A DNA stretch of 64,000 nt from a bacterium (GCA_024228495.1 JAAETJ010000282.1:1-64000), one strand, 5' to 3'. Positions 18,670-29,977 are shown, numbered from the stretch's first letter. A program made the numbers and translations. The notes: generated by a model from the sequence alone, not told the origin.

Positions 18670-18863
18670 TTTTTAGAAGTACAGACCGTTATTCACATCA
18701 ATTATATACGGTAACTATAACTTTTGTATGTATAACTGCTTGAAACCTGCCGTTCTCGCCTAAGCGGGGGGCATTGTTCTTGGTTATTGCTAATACCATT
18801 GCATAAGATGAGTGCATGTGCGGCTTTTGCACGTCAAGCGGGATCGGTGACGTGGGAAGAGGG

Positions 18864-21800
18864 ATGGGGAAAATGAAACAGGATGTTAAGCTCGGCCTGT
18901 CCGGGAATCTAACGCGGATTTTTATCGACAGCCCGTTGACACCTTTGTTGCTGTTCGCCTCATTGATTATCGGTCTTATTGCCCTGCAATCCCTGCCGCG
19001 CGAAGAAGAGCCGCAGATTTCCGTTCCACTCGTCGATATTCATGTCATGACGGATGGCCTCAAAGCCATTGATGGCGTCAAGCTGGTAACCGAACCGCTG
19101 GAGACCATCGTCAAGGCGATTGCCGGCGTTGAGCATGTTTACAGCAACACGGTTGATGATCGCGTCACTGTGACAGCCCGTTTTTATGTGGGCACCAATG
19201 CGGACGATGCGATTCTGCGGGTGCATGATAAAATTCGCGCCAATGTCAGCCGTATCCCGTTTGGTATTCCAGAACCCCTGATCATCGGGCGGGGCATTGA
19301 TGATGTGGCGATTGTCACACTGACACTGACGCCCAAGCAATCAGCTGTCGAGCGTTGGTCGGACAATCAACTCAACTATATCGCCGAGGATTTGCTTGTG
19401 GAGATCGCCAAGCTTCCTGATGTGGGGCTTTCTTATGTGGTTGGGGGACGCCGTGACCAGATCCGCGTTGAGCCTGATCCCGAACGCCTGTCGCTCTATG
19501 GTATTACCCTTGATCAGCTGATCGGCAAAATAAAGGCAGCCAATCGCTCGTTTCTGGCTGGCAATATTTTCGACAATAACAAGAACCTGCCAGTGGTTGC
19601 AGGGCAGACCCTGAGCGGCGTTCCTGATATCGGCCTGTTGCTGATGTCAACACGCAATGGCCGCCCGGTCTATGTGCGCGATATCGCCAAGGTGGTTATC
19701 GGCAGTGCTCCTGCCAAAAAATATGTCTGGCATTATGGTTTTGGCGGGCATGACGACAAAGGTGCCGATAAAGACCATGCCAGCGATGGCAAGGAGCATG
19801 GCAACGAAATGGTCAAGCGACCGGCCGTATCTATCGCCATCGCCAAACGGGCCGGGGCCAATGCTGTGCAAATTGGCCAAGACATACTGGCCCGCGTCGA
19901 TCTGATGCGCGGGCGTTTGATTTCTCCAGAAGTCGAAGTGGTGGTGACCCGCAACTATGGTGAAACGGCCGATGAAAAAGCAGATGAGCTGTTGTTTCAT
20001 TTGGGACTAGCGACCATTTCCATCGTACTGCTGGTTGGCTTTGTGATTGGTTGGCGTGAGGGCGGGGTGGTGATGGTGGTTATCCCAACAACCATTCTCT
20101 TGACGATGTTCGCCTCCTATATCATGGGCTACACTATCAACCGCGTGTCTTTGTTTGCGCTCATTTTCTCCATTGGTATTCTGGTGGATGACGCGATTGT
20201 GGTGATCGAGAATATTGCTCGTCATTGGGCGATGTCGGATGAGCGAGGGCGTCGAGAGGCGGCGATTGAAGCGGTGGCCGAGGTTGGTAATCCGACTATC
20301 ATTGCCACCTTGACCGTTGTGGCAGCTTTGATGCCCATGTTGTTCGTGTCTGGTTTGATGGGTCCTTATATGAGCCCTATTCCAGCCAACGCCTCTTCCG
20401 CGATGATTTTCTCGTTCTTTGTAGCGATGATCCTGACGCCTTGGCTGATGATCAGATTTGCAGGCAAGGGAGACGAGTCTGCGCATGTCGAAGAGGCTGA
20501 TGGCGGTGTTCTGGGGCGTATGTACGCGAAAGTCGCCAAACCTCTTCTGGTGACCCGTAGCGCTAGCTTGACCTTTATGATATTGGTGGCGACCGCGACC
20601 GTTCTTTCTGTGACGTTGTTTTACTTCAATGCGGTGACCGTCAAGCTGCTGCCGTTTGATAACAAGTCGGAGTTTCAGATTATTGCTGATCTGCCCGAGG
20701 GATCAACAGTTGAAGAAACAGACCGCGTATTGTCACTGGCGGCACAAAAGCTCAAAAATATCCCTGAGCTATCCTCCATTCAGTCTTATGCCGGAACCGC
20801 TGCACCTTTCAACTTCAACGGCCTGGTGCGTCATTACTATTTGCGCAAGGCCGCCCATATGGGTGATTTGCAAATCAATCTGACCGCCAAGCATCACCGC
20901 GATCGCACCAGCCATGAAATAGCGTTGCAAGCACGTGAATTGTTGAAAGATCTACCGGTTTCCAAAGGCACATCGATCAAGCTGGTGGAGGTGCCCCCTG
21001 GGCCTCCGGTCATGGCGACATTGTTGGCGGAAGTTTATGGTCCCGACCCCAAAACCCGCCGAGTCGTCTCTCGTGAGCTACGCGGTATTTTTGACAAGAT
21101 CCCGTTTATTGTCGACGCCGATGACAGCTTTGGTATTCAAGCCGAGCGCGTGCGACTTGAAATCGATCAGAACAATCTTGAATTTCATCATGTCAATGAG
21201 ACTGATGTCTATAACACTATTCAGTTTTACCTGCATGGCGTAACGGTGGGCTATTCTCACAAGGGTGAGGGGCGCCATCCCGTCGAAATTCTCGTGAAAG
21301 TTCCCAATAAGGACTTGTCGCTTTCATTGCGCACTTTGTCGACACCGGTGCCAGCCAATGCGCTGCCGGGCGCGCGTTCCGTCGTTGAACTTGGAGATGT
21401 CGTGAAACTGCACCGTGAAAAGGGGTCGTTTCCCATTTTCCGCCACAATAGTCGCAACGCTGAAATGGTGCTGGCCGAGCTGGCCGGTGAATATGAAGCA
21501 CCGGTTTATGCTATGCTGGAAGTTGCCAAAGCCATCGATGCCCACGATTGGAAAGATTTGCCCAAACCGACCATCAGCTATTATGGGCAGCCAACAGATG
21601 AGAGCAAATCAACCTTGTTGTGGGATGGCGAGTGGGAAGTCACTTATGTGACTTTTCGTGATATGGGCGCCGCGTTCATAGTGGCGTTGATTGGCATTTA
21701 TTTCCTTGTGGTCATTCAGTTCGGCTCGTTCAAACTGCCAATCGTCATTTTGCTGCCAGTGCCTTTGACCCTGATCGGTATTATGCTTGGCCACTGGATG

Positions 21801-22178
21801 TTCAGCGCACCGTTTACCGCCACTTCAATGATTGGCTTTATTGCACTGGCCGGGATTATCGTGCGTAACTCGATTTTGTTAGTGGACTTTATCCGTAACT
21901 CGGATTGTACGGATTGCGCCATGCGTGATGTGCTGGTGCAGGCGGGCGCTATTCGTTTCAAGCCAATTTTGTTGACCGCCGTTGCCGCGATGATTGGCGC
22001 CGCGGTTATCCTGTTCGATCCTATTTTCCAAGGTCTTGCTATCTCGCTCCTGTTTGGCCTCATCTCATCAACTCTGCTTACCGTGTTGGTTATTCCAGCC
22101 GTCTATGTGATCATGCGAGACGATGGCCGTGCATTCGGTTATATGGGTGAAAAAGAGCGGGCCGATGTCGAGGGCTAA
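18864..22178 (+). CDS. RND efflux permease
   Basis: ORF 18816..22178; likely start ATG 18864 (MGKMKQDV). LPREEEPQISVPLVDIHV, VDDAIVVIENIARHW, GFIALAGIIVRNSILLVDFI. Confidence 0.92.
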   Translation: MGKMKQDVKLGLSGNLTRIFIDSPLTPLLLFASLIIGLIALQSLPREEEPQISVPLVDIHVMTDGLKAIDGVKLVTEPLETIVKAIAGVEHVYSNTVDDRVTVTARFYVGTNADDAILRVHDKIRANVSRIPFGIPEPLIIGRGIDDVAIVTLTLTPKQSAVERWSDNQLNYIAEDLLVEIAKLPDVGLSYVVGGRRDQIRVEPDPERLSLYGITLDQLIGKIKAANRSFLAGNIFDNNKNLPVVAGQTLSGVPDIGLLLMSTRNGRPVYVRDIAKVVIGSAPAKKYVWHYGFGGHDDKGADKDHASDGKEHGNEMVKRPAVSIAIAKRAGANAVQIGQDILARVDLMRGRLISPEVEVVVTRNYGETADEKADELLFHLGLATISIVLLVGFVIGWREGGVVMVVIPTTILLTMFASYIMGYTINRVSLFALIFSIGILVDDAIVVIENIARHWAMSDERGRREAAIEAVAEVGNPTIIATLTVVAALMPMLFVSGLMGPYMSPIPANASSAMIFSFFVAMILTPWLMIRFAGKGDESAHVEEADGGVLGRMYAKVAKPLLVTRSASLTFMILVATATVLSVTLFYFNAVTVKLLPFDNKSEFQIIADLPEGSTVEETDRVLSLAAQKLKNIPELSSIQSYAGTAAPFNFNGLVRHYYLRKAAHMGDLQINLTAKHHRDRTSHEIALQARELLKDLPVSKGTSIKLVEVPPGPPVMATLLAEVYGPDPKTRRVVSRELRGIFDKIPFIVDADDSFGIQAERVRLEIDQNNLEFHHVNETDVYNTIQFYLHGVTVGYSHKGEGRHPVEILVKVPNKDLSLSLRTLSTPVPANALPGARSVVELGDVVKLHREKGSFPIFRHNSRNAEMVLAELAGEYEAPVYAMLEVAKAIDAHDWKDLPKPTISYYGQPTDESKSTLLWDGEWEVTYVTFRDMGAAFIVALIGIYFLVVIQFGSFKLPIVILLPVPLTLIGIMLGHWMFSAPFTATSMIGFIALAGIIVRNSILLVDFIRNSDCTDCAMRDVLVQAGAIRFKPILLTAVAAMIGAAVILFDPIFQGLAISLLFGLISSTLLTVLVIPAVYVIMRDDGRAFGYMGEKERADVEG

Positions 22179-22379
22179 AGCAATAGCTCTTGTGGATTGC
22201 GTTGGCGCGTCAAGCCTCAAGCGATCAAGGAAAACCTGTAAGACAATAAAGCCACCAGCCAGTAGAACGGGCGCAGGTCCTGCGCTACTCCATGCTGGCG
22301 CTTAACCCTGAGAACGACGGTGGCAGATCAAAATCGCAGCAGTGGCTGTATGGAAAGCTAAACTTTCTGTTTCGCCCCT

Positions 22380-22589
22380 TCAACATTGAAACGCAACATC
22401 CGTACACGTCTTTGAAAATACCTCATATGGGGTTTTGTAGTCGAGACATTTTCTGGGTCGTCTGTTCAGTCTGTCTTCAATCGTCTGAATTTCGACCTGG
22501 GTCAGCTTAGCAAAATCAGTTCCTTTTGGAAAATAATGTCGAACGAGCCCGTTGGTATGCTCATTGAAGTAATTGTTCAAGCTCTTCAA
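22380..22589 (-). pseudogene. IS30-family transposase C-terminal remnant
   Basis: NEHTNGLVRHYFPKGTDFAKLTQVEIQTIEDRLNRRPRKCLDYKTPYEVF is the IS30 DDE C-terminal signature; rest of the transposase is missing. Confidence 0.85.
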
Positions 22590-22826
22590 TGGTCTGGTTC
22601 AATTCATTCTCAAATGAACGTTTTGTTCCTATTTTTTGTGATGCGCCCTGCCCAAGCTTTGTTTCCTTCAATAATGTTTTGGTTATAAAATAGTTGGTTT
22701 TTTTTATACTATGCCAATAGACAGAAATTGACTATTGGCGAACTGTACTAATAAAAAAAAATTAGCCCGAGTGTGCGTCAATTGTCTACTGTCAGAACTG
22801 ATAGTTGACGCTATGCGCGAAAAATG

Positions 22827-23172
22827 CTAGCTAGCGTTCCGGGCGAAATATTTTATGAGATATTGATTAGTCTTAGCACCACGGCTTTTGCGCCTTGCCG
22901 CCCGCTTTCTTGCCTTGTGAGACAGCCAGCGTTCATCTTTGTGGCTTTCCAGAATAAAGGTCTTGTCAACTTCCGCAATTTCCACAAGATATTGATCTTT
23001 CGAATATTCTCTCGCCTGTAAAAGCCGATGTCGCCAGCGAAAAGAGGTGCTTTTATCAATATCCGTTTCCTTCACTCCATGCCTTGAGAGCTTCGATCAG
23101 TTTTTGAGCCTGTGCCGACGTCAATTCATCAACCAGCTCTCTCACACGCATCTTGAGTTTTCGATGATCCAT
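22827..23172 (-). pseudogene. IS1595-family transposase remnant, frameshifted
   Basis: Minus strand: MDHRKLKMRVRELVDELTSAQAQKLIEALKAWSEGN, then in another frame TDIDKSTSFRWRHRLLQ...LVEIAEVDKTFILESHKDERWLSHKARKRAARRKSRG (E-x-D-x-T-F motif of ISXO2/IS1595). Confidence 0.75.
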
Positions 23173-23341
23173 GACGCATCCTCCTTGCTCAGATCAAGGA
23201 TAACTCTCCTTCGTGGTCAAATCCTACACCTAACGCTACAGAGCCATGATATTTGTGTGCTTTGCGAATCCCTCTCATTGACATTTGTAACCCTGCGGGC
23301 AATCCTTTGCTGGATTAACTTTACCTGCGGGGATCTCAAAA

Positions 23342-24079
23342 ATGGAATTCTGGACACAGTTGGATGATCCCGCGATATGGGCGTCGCTTTTAACATTGAC
23401 GGCGCTGGAAATCGTCCTTGGTATCGATAATGTAGTGTTTGTCTCGCTGGTTGTTTCACGCCTAAAAAAGGGCGTGCAAAAGGGGGCGCGTCAGTTTGGT
23501 TTGATGCTGGCATTCGTCATGCGTATTGCCATGCTGTTTGGTATTACCTGGGTTATCGGGCTGAAAGAAAATGTATTCACTGTTCTGGGGCATGGCTTCT
23601 CATGGAAGGATATTATCCTTATCGTTGGAGGTCTGTTTTTGATCGTCAAGGCGACACAGGAAATTCATACCGATATAGAAGGCACCCCAGAGCAGCAAGC
23701 GGGCCCCAAGGCCTCAGATGTATTTGTCATGGTCATCGTGCAAATCGCCGTCATTGATCTTATTTTTTCCATCGATAGTATTGTCACAGCAGTTGGTATG
23801 GCTGAACATGTCGAGGTGATGGTGGCCGCTGTGTTGATCTCCATGATCGTCATGTATATCGCCTCTGGCACCATTGCCCATTTCATTCAGGAACATCCAA
23901 CCACCAAAATGCTGGCCTTGTCGTTCCTGTTCATGATTGGCACGGCGCTGATCGCGGATGGTTTGGGGTTTCATATCCCACGCGGTTATATTTACTTCGC
24001 CATGGCCTTCTCCGCACTTGTGGAGATGTTCAACGTGTTTGCCAAGAACCGGCGCAAAAAGAACGAGCCGGCTGCTTAG
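23342..24079 (+). CDS. TerC-family integral membrane protein
   Basis: 245 aa; ALEIVLGIDNVVFVSLV, DLIFSIDSIVTAVGM. Confidence 0.92.
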   Translation: MEFWTQLDDPAIWASLLTLTALEIVLGIDNVVFVSLVVSRLKKGVQKGARQFGLMLAFVMRIAMLFGITWVIGLKENVFTVLGHGFSWKDIILIVGGLFLIVKATQEIHTDIEGTPEQQAGPKASDVFVMVIVQIAVIDLIFSIDSIVTAVGMAEHVEVMVAAVLISMIVMYIASGTIAHFIQEHPTTKMLALSFLFMIGTALIADGLGFHIPRGYIYFAMAFSALVEMFNVFAKNRRKKNEPAA

Positions 24080-24106
24080 GTCATAAACTCATCAAGGACA
24101 TTATTG

Positions 24107-25813
24107 ATGGCGCAAAAGGAAGATAATCCCATTGGGGATGGCGCGGCGGCGCGCCATGCATCCGATGATGAGGACCAGCCTGAATTGGCAATTACGCCAT
24201 TACTGCAAGCGCGTCCAAGACGCGTGTTGTTGATGTTCAGCCTGTTTCTTGCTGCATTCTTGGTGTTGGCAGGGCGGCTCGTGTACTTTGGTCTGCAGCA
24301 TCATGAAGACCTGCGCCTAAAAGCCAGTGCGCAGACCAGGCAGGCGCAAGATCGCCCCGAAATTCATGACCGGCGCGGGCAGGTTCTGGCGTTGGACGTG
24401 CCCACCAGTTCGCTGTATGCCGACCCGCAAATACTCCTCGATATTGATGAAACAGCGGAAAAACTTGGCACGGTTTTGTCTGACCTTGATCAAGAACAGG
24501 TACGCAAAAACCTTGATACCAAGCGCCGTTTTGTTTGGTTGCAGCGCTATTTGACACCCGATCAGCGCAAGGCGGTGTTTGATCTGGGGTTGCCGGGGTT
24601 GTATTTTTTACGCGAGCCAAAGCGCTTTTATCCGCTTGGGAGTCAAATCGCTCATGTCATTGGTACGGTTGATAACGACAATAAGGGCTTGTCGGGCATT
24701 GAGCGCTTTATCGACAAGCGCAGGGCGGAAAAACCCGGTGGCAATGAGCAGCTTTCTCCTGTGCAATTATCAATCGATTTACGGGTGCAGCATGTGGTGG
24801 TGAACGAGCTGCAAAAGGCCCTTAGTCTCTACAAGGCAAAGGCTGGGGCGGTGCTTGTTCTTGATATACGTTCGGGCGAAGTCATGGCGCTTGCGTCCTT
24901 GCCATCGTTTGATCCTCAAAAACGCCTGCAAGCTCAAAAATCAGATCGGCTCAATCGGGCCATGCGCGGCGTCTATGAGCTGGGCTCGGTCTTGAAGGCC
25001 TTTACGGTTGCCATGGGGCTCGATGAAGGTGCGGTGCAAGAAGAGGAACGAATTGACGTGGCGACACCCCTCAAGCTTGGGCGCTTTGTCATCAAGGATC
25101 ATCACAAGACAAAGGATGGCACCATGTCGGTGCGCGAGATTTTCACCAATTCCTCAAATGTGGGAGCCGCAAGGATCGCCCGTAAAACCGGTGTCGATCA
25201 GCACCGGGCCTTTTTGTCTCGTCTGCAATTGCTTAACCGCTTGCGGACGCAGGCGGGAAGCGCTGGACTGCCCTTGCAACCGGCGACATGGCATCTGGCC
25301 GACAGCCTGTCGGTTGCCTATGGCTATGGTCTGTCGGTGTCGCCTTTGCAATTGGCCGCTTCGGCCACGGCATTGTTTAATGGGGGTAATCTGGTGCGGC
25401 CAAGTTTTTTACGTGCGGATGAAAGCCAACCCGTGCCATCGGGTATCCCGGTTTTGAAATCTTCAACAAGCCGTTTTATGCGCGAGGTCATGCGCGCCAA
25501 TGTACAAAAAGGCACGGGGCGGGCTGCCGACATCGTTGGCTATCGGGTCGGCGGTAAAACGGGAACCGCACGCAAAGCAAAAAAGGGCGGCTACGGCAAA
25601 GAGCTTTTGACAAGTTTTATGGGCATCTTTCCAATCGAATCACCGCGCTTTTTGACCTATGTAATGCTAGACGAACCGCAAAAAGTGCAAGCGACAAGGG
25701 AGCAGAACTCGGCGTCCAGCAATGCAGCTCCGGTCACAGGACGCATTATTTTGCGCATTGCACCGCTTTTGGGGGTAAATCCCATCCTTCCCACAAAAAA
25801 GGACGATAACTGA
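24107..25813 (+). CDS. ftsI: Penicillin-binding protein / peptidoglycan D,D-transpeptidase FtsI
   Basis: ORF 24104..25813; ...ELGSVLKAFTVAMGLDEG (SxxK region), SSN, KTGTARK. Confidence 0.92.
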   Translation: MAQKEDNPIGDGAAARHASDDEDQPELAITPLLQARPRRVLLMFSLFLAAFLVLAGRLVYFGLQHHEDLRLKASAQTRQAQDRPEIHDRRGQVLALDVPTSSLYADPQILLDIDETAEKLGTVLSDLDQEQVRKNLDTKRRFVWLQRYLTPDQRKAVFDLGLPGLYFLREPKRFYPLGSQIAHVIGTVDNDNKGLSGIERFIDKRRAEKPGGNEQLSPVQLSIDLRVQHVVVNELQKALSLYKAKAGAVLVLDIRSGEVMALASLPSFDPQKRLQAQKSDRLNRAMRGVYELGSVLKAFTVAMGLDEGAVQEEERIDVATPLKLGRFVIKDHHKTKDGTMSVREIFTNSSNVGAARIARKTGVDQHRAFLSRLQLLNRLRTQAGSAGLPLQPATWHLADSLSVAYGYGLSVSPLQLAASATALFNGGNLVRPSFLRADESQPVPSGIPVLKSSTSRFMREVMRANVQKGTGRAADIVGYRVGGKTGTARKAKKGGYGKELLTSFMGIFPIESPRFLTYVMLDEPQKVQATREQNSASSNAAPVTGRIILRIAPLLGVNPILPTKKDDN

Positions 25814-25894
25814 TTTGACGGCGGTTGGTAGAGCAGCCTAAGAACAATTCAAACCTTCGATGAACAAAGAGCCAATCGGCCTGCTGGATGTTTG

Positions 25895-27376
25895 ATGAAA
25901 ACCATAACAAAAACATTAGGACAACTTGCTGGCACTGTGCTCATTTCTGGTGATGAAAAAACCATGATTACCGGTCTTTCATGCAATAGCCGAACGGTCG
26001 AAACTGGCTATTTGTTCGCAGCATTGCCCGGCACGACGGTGGATGGAGCAAAATTCATCGATAATGCGCTGGAAAATGGAGCAGCTGCGATCCTGCTGCA
26101 TGAGGATGTAGCGCGAGATCATATCAATGTACCCTGCATTGTGTCTGCCGATCCTCGCAAGGATACTGCCTTTGTCGCAGCGCAATTTTTTGAACAACAA
26201 CCCGCCCATATCGTTGCCGTCACGGGCACCAATGGCAAGACATCGGTGGTCTCATTTGTGCAGCAGGTCTGGCAGGCCATGGGGATCAAAGGTGCTTCGC
26301 TTGGCACGGTAGGTATTCAGGCTGGAGATCAGTACTGGCCTTTGTCTCACACAACGCCGGACCCCATTGAACTACACGAAAAACTCGCCATTCTGGTGGA
26401 TGAGGGGATTACCCATCTGGCTATTGAAGCTTCCAGTCATGGCCTGGAGCAGCGCCGCCTTGAGGCAGTGAATATTGACGTTGCCGCTTTTACAAATATC
26501 ACCCAGGACCATCTGGATTATCATGGCTCGATGGAAGAATATTTTGCACAAAAGCTGCGTCTGTTTAGTGAGCTGTTACCTGATGGTGCCAGCGTTGTGG
26601 TTGATGCTGATATAGCTGGATCAAGTGACGTCATCGATATTGCAAAACAGCGTGGTTTTAAGGTGTTGAGCGTTGGTCACAAGGGTGAGACTCTAAAGCT
26701 CATCAAACTCGGTCTTACAGGCTATGGGCAAGAATTGCTTATTAAAGCGGGCGACGAAAATGAAACGAAAATCAATTCCGATCTGATCGGTGATTTTCAG
26801 GCTTCAAATCTGCTGGTTGCCGCAGGACTTTGCATAGCAGTTGGTGCTAATTGGCGCGAGATAAGCAGGGCTCTTGGCGGGCTGCAAGGCGCCAAGGGGC
26901 GCATGGAAATCGTTGGAGAGACAGCTTTGGGCGTGCCTGTGATTGTCGATTATGCGCATACGCCTGATGCGCTGAAAAACGCCATGCTGGCTCTCAAACC
27001 CATCAGCAAAGGCGGGCGCATTCATGTGGTATTTGGCTGCGGTGGTGATCGTGACAAGGGCAAGCGTCCCTTGATGGGCGCAATTGCGCAAAAACATGCC
27101 GATATAGTCTATGTCACAGATGATAATCCGCGCTCGGAAGACCCAGCTAGTATCCGCACTGAAATTTTGGCAGCGGCACCAGACGCTATCGAGATTGGCG
27201 ACCGCCAAAGCGCCATTAATGAAGCGGTTAGACATTTGCAGGCGGGCGATATTTTGCTTGTCGCTGGCAAGGGGCATGAAGAAGGGCAAAAAGTCGGTCA
27301 TGAGGTGTTGCCGTTTCTTGATCACACCGCTGTTGCCAAAGCTCTTGCGTTGCTGGATGGGGAGAATATCACATGA
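25895..27376 (+). CDS. murE: UDP-MurNAc-tripeptide synthetase MurE
   Basis: ORF 25892..27376; VTGTNGKTSVVSF, DYAHTPDALKNAM, DDNPRSEDP. Confidence 0.95.
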   Translation: MKTITKTLGQLAGTVLISGDEKTMITGLSCNSRTVETGYLFAALPGTTVDGAKFIDNALENGAAAILLHEDVARDHINVPCIVSADPRKDTAFVAAQFFEQQPAHIVAVTGTNGKTSVVSFVQQVWQAMGIKGASLGTVGIQAGDQYWPLSHTTPDPIELHEKLAILVDEGITHLAIEASSHGLEQRRLEAVNIDVAAFTNITQDHLDYHGSMEEYFAQKLRLFSELLPDGASVVVDADIAGSSDVIDIAKQRGFKVLSVGHKGETLKLIKLGLTGYGQELLIKAGDENETKINSDLIGDFQASNLLVAAGLCIAVGANWREISRALGGLQGAKGRMEIVGETALGVPVIVDYAHTPDALKNAMLALKPISKGGRIHVVFGCGGDRDKGKRPLMGAIAQKHADIVYVTDDNPRSEDPASIRTEILAAAPDAIEIGDRQSAINEAVRHLQAGDILLVAGKGHEEGQKVGHEVLPFLDHTAVAKALALLDGENIT

Positions 27377-28821
27377 GTCAGCCCCCTTTATGGAGCGTAC
27401 AAGAACTCTTATCGGCAACAGGCGGTATGCTCGATCAGGATGGGTCTGTTGGACCGGTTACAGGTATTTCTATTGATACCCGGACCATTGAAGCAGGCGA
27501 TTTGTTCGTGGCGCTTGTGGATGTGCGTGATGGCCATGATTTCGTGACAGTAGCTTTTGCAAACGGCGCCGCGATGGCGCTTGTCTCAAGCACCTATCAA
27601 GAGAATAGCGAAGATGGTCCTTTGTTGCGGGTCAATGATCCCCTTGTAGCGCTGGAGAAAATGGCCAGCGCAGCACGCGCACGCCTCGCTGAAACCGCAA
27701 AGGTGATCGCCGTGACAGGCAGTGCGGGCAAGACCACAACCAAAGAAATGCTGCGTATCAGCTTGGCTCATATAGGTAAGGTACATGCCGCTGAAAAATC
27801 ATATAATAATCATTGGGGAGTGCCGCTGACTTTGGCACGTATGCCCTGCGACACCAATTTTGCTGTCATTGAAATCGGTATGAATCACGCTGGAGAAATC
27901 GGCCCTTTGAGTAAAATGACCAGCCCTCATATTGCGGTCATCACCAGTGTGTTGCCGGTGCATCTGGGTCATTTTTCGGGCATTGAAGCGATAGCGAAAG
28001 CCAAGGCAGAAATCTTTGAGGGGCTGGATTGCAGCGGTTGTGCGGTTATTCCGCGGGACGCTTCGCAATTTGAGATTCTGGCGAGCAGCGCAAACGGCAA
28101 GGTCGCTGATCGGGTTGCAAGCTTTGGCGAACATCCGGGCGCGCAAATCAGGATTGAGCAAATCACACTTCGCGCTACAGGTTCCACCGTTGTATTATGT
28201 GTGAACGGTCAGGACATGTTGAGCTATGAAGTCGGATTGCGTGGTCGTCACAATGTTCAAAATAGCGCGGCTTGTCTGACTGCTTGGCATTGGGCGGTGA
28301 CGGGGGTAGCCGCGCCAGATGCGCAAACAAATGGTTTGTCGGACGCCTTGCTGGCACTGGCGACCATGGAAATGGATCCAGGCGGGCGTGGACAGGTATT
28401 TGAGCTTGGCAATGAACGCCTTGACTGTTTGACGCTGATTGATGAAAGTTACAACGCTAATCCGGCTTCAATGCGTGCGGCATTGGAAAATTTATCACTT
28501 TATCCGCCTGATCGACGCAAAGTCGCCGTGATCGGTGATATGTTGGAGCTTGGGGACGGCGCCGATGATCTGCATGCAGCCCTTATTGATCCTTTGCAAA
28601 AAGCGGGGATTGATGTGGTGTTTGCCTGTGGCTCGCATATGAAAGTGCTATATGACAAATTACCGGAGCGAATGCGCGGGGGGTTTGCGCAAAATTCTGA
28701 AGACTTGAAACCGGTATTGCTGGGCGCGCTGCAAACGCTCGACATCGTCATGATAAAAGGTTCGAATGGCAGCAAGCTGGCCTTGCTGGTTCGGGCTGTG
28801 AAAATCGATCTATCCCCCTAA
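27373..28821 (+). CDS. murF: UDP-MurNAc-pentapeptide synthetase MurF
   Basis: 482 aa; VTGSAGKTTTKEML, SYNNHWGVPLTL, DESYNANPASM. Confidence 0.95.
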   Translation: MSQPPLWSVQELLSATGGMLDQDGSVGPVTGISIDTRTIEAGDLFVALVDVRDGHDFVTVAFANGAAMALVSSTYQENSEDGPLLRVNDPLVALEKMASAARARLAETAKVIAVTGSAGKTTTKEMLRISLAHIGKVHAAEKSYNNHWGVPLTLARMPCDTNFAVIEIGMNHAGEIGPLSKMTSPHIAVITSVLPVHLGHFSGIEAIAKAKAEIFEGLDCSGCAVIPRDASQFEILASSANGKVADRVASFGEHPGAQIRIEQITLRATGSTVVLCVNGQDMLSYEVGLRGRHNVQNSAACLTAWHWAVTGVAAPDAQTNGLSDALLALATMEMDPGGRGQVFELGNERLDCLTLIDESYNANPASMRAALENLSLYPPDRRKVAVIGDMLELGDGADDLHAALIDPLQKAGIDVVFACGSHMKVLYDKLPERMRGGFAQNSEDLKPVLLGALQTLDIVMIKGSNGSKLALLVRAVKIDLSP

Positions 28822-28886
28822 GGGATGTTGAATAGCTAAATAGTGAGGGCAGTGCTCTCAACCATACAGGCAACAGGACGTGAAAC

Positions 28887-29972
28887 ATGCTCTATTATTT
28901 GATCCAGTTCAGTGACCAGTTCGGTGCTTTGAATGTTTTTCGTTACATCACTTTTCGTACCGGTGGCGCGATCATGACGGCAATGGTGTTCATGTTTATT
29001 TTTGGCCCCGGGCTCATCACCGCTCTGCGGGTGCGCCAGGGCAAGGGCCAGCCGATCCGTGAAGATGGCCCGGCCTCGCATCTGCTGGAGAAGCAGGGCA
29101 CGCCCACCATGGGCGGGGTGATGATTTTGATGGCCTGGTCAACGGCAACGCTGCTTTGGGCCAATCTGACCAATCACTATGTGTGGATTGTTTTCTGGGT
29201 GACCATGCTGTTTGGCATGGTTGGATTTTATGATGATTTTCTGAAAGTTTCTCGTCAGGATCATCTCGGGTTTCCCGGTAGAATTCGTCTGTTGTTGGAA
29301 GTTGTGATCGCGGGGATCGCGACTTATTTGGTGATGGCGCTAGGCAAAGAGCCGTTTGCCTCTTCTTTGACTATACCTTTTTTTAAAGATACGCTGATTT
29401 ATCTAGGACCGTTCTTTATAGTCGTCGGGATATTGGTGATTATCGGATCAGGCAATGCTGTTAATCTCACCGATGGGTTGGATGGGCTGGCGATTGTACC
29501 GGTGATGATCGCGACATGCACATTCGGGCTTATCGCCTACCTCGTGGGCAATGTGAACTTTTCGGAATATTTGCAGATCCATTATGTGCCGGGAACCGGT
29601 GAACTGGCCGTCATATGTGGGGCTTTGCTTGGCGCGGGGTTGGGCTTTTTGTGGTTTAATGCGCCCCCTGCGATGATTTTCATGGGAGACACTGGCTCAT
29701 TGGCGCTGGGTGGAATGCTGGGGTCGATCGCGCTTATTACCAAGCACGAGTTGGTGCTGGCGATTGTCGGCGGCCTGTTTGTGCTGGAGGCTGTGTCGGT
29801 GATTGTGCAGGTTGCCTCTTACAAGATGACCGGCAAACGAGTGTTCCGCATGGCGCCCCTGCATCATCATTTTGAGCAAAAGGGCTGGAAAGAGCCAACC
29901 ATCGTCATTCGCTTTTGGATTATATCTGTGGTGCTGGCTCTTATTGGTCTAGCCACACTGAAATTGCGGTAA
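28887..29972 (+). CDS. mraY: Phospho-MurNAc-pentapeptide-transferase MraY
   Basis: 361 aa; [46 protein letters not shown]. Confidence 0.97.
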   Translation: MLYYLIQFSDQFGALNVFRYITFRTGGAIMTAMVFMFIFGPGLITALRVRQGKGQPIREDGPASHLLEKQGTPTMGGVMILMAWSTATLLWANLTNHYVWIVFWVTMLFGMVGFYDDFLKVSRQDHLGFPGRIRLLLEVVIAGIATYLVMALGKEPFASSLTIPFFKDTLIYLGPFFIVVGILVIIGSGNAVNLTDGLDGLAIVPVMIATCTFGLIAYLVGNVNFSEYLQIHYVPGTGELAVICGALLGAGLGFLWFNAPPAMIFMGDTGSLALGGMLGSIALITKHELVLAIVGGLFVLEAVSVIVQVASYKMTGKRVFRMAPLHHHFEQKGWKEPTIVIRFWIISVVLALIGLATLKLR

Positions 29973-29977
29973 TTTTT

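Noticed and set aside
22270-22284. GCGCAGG-T-CCTGCGC inverted repeat after the RND permease
   Set aside because: No U-tract and likely sequence-context coincidence; too weak to call a terminator.
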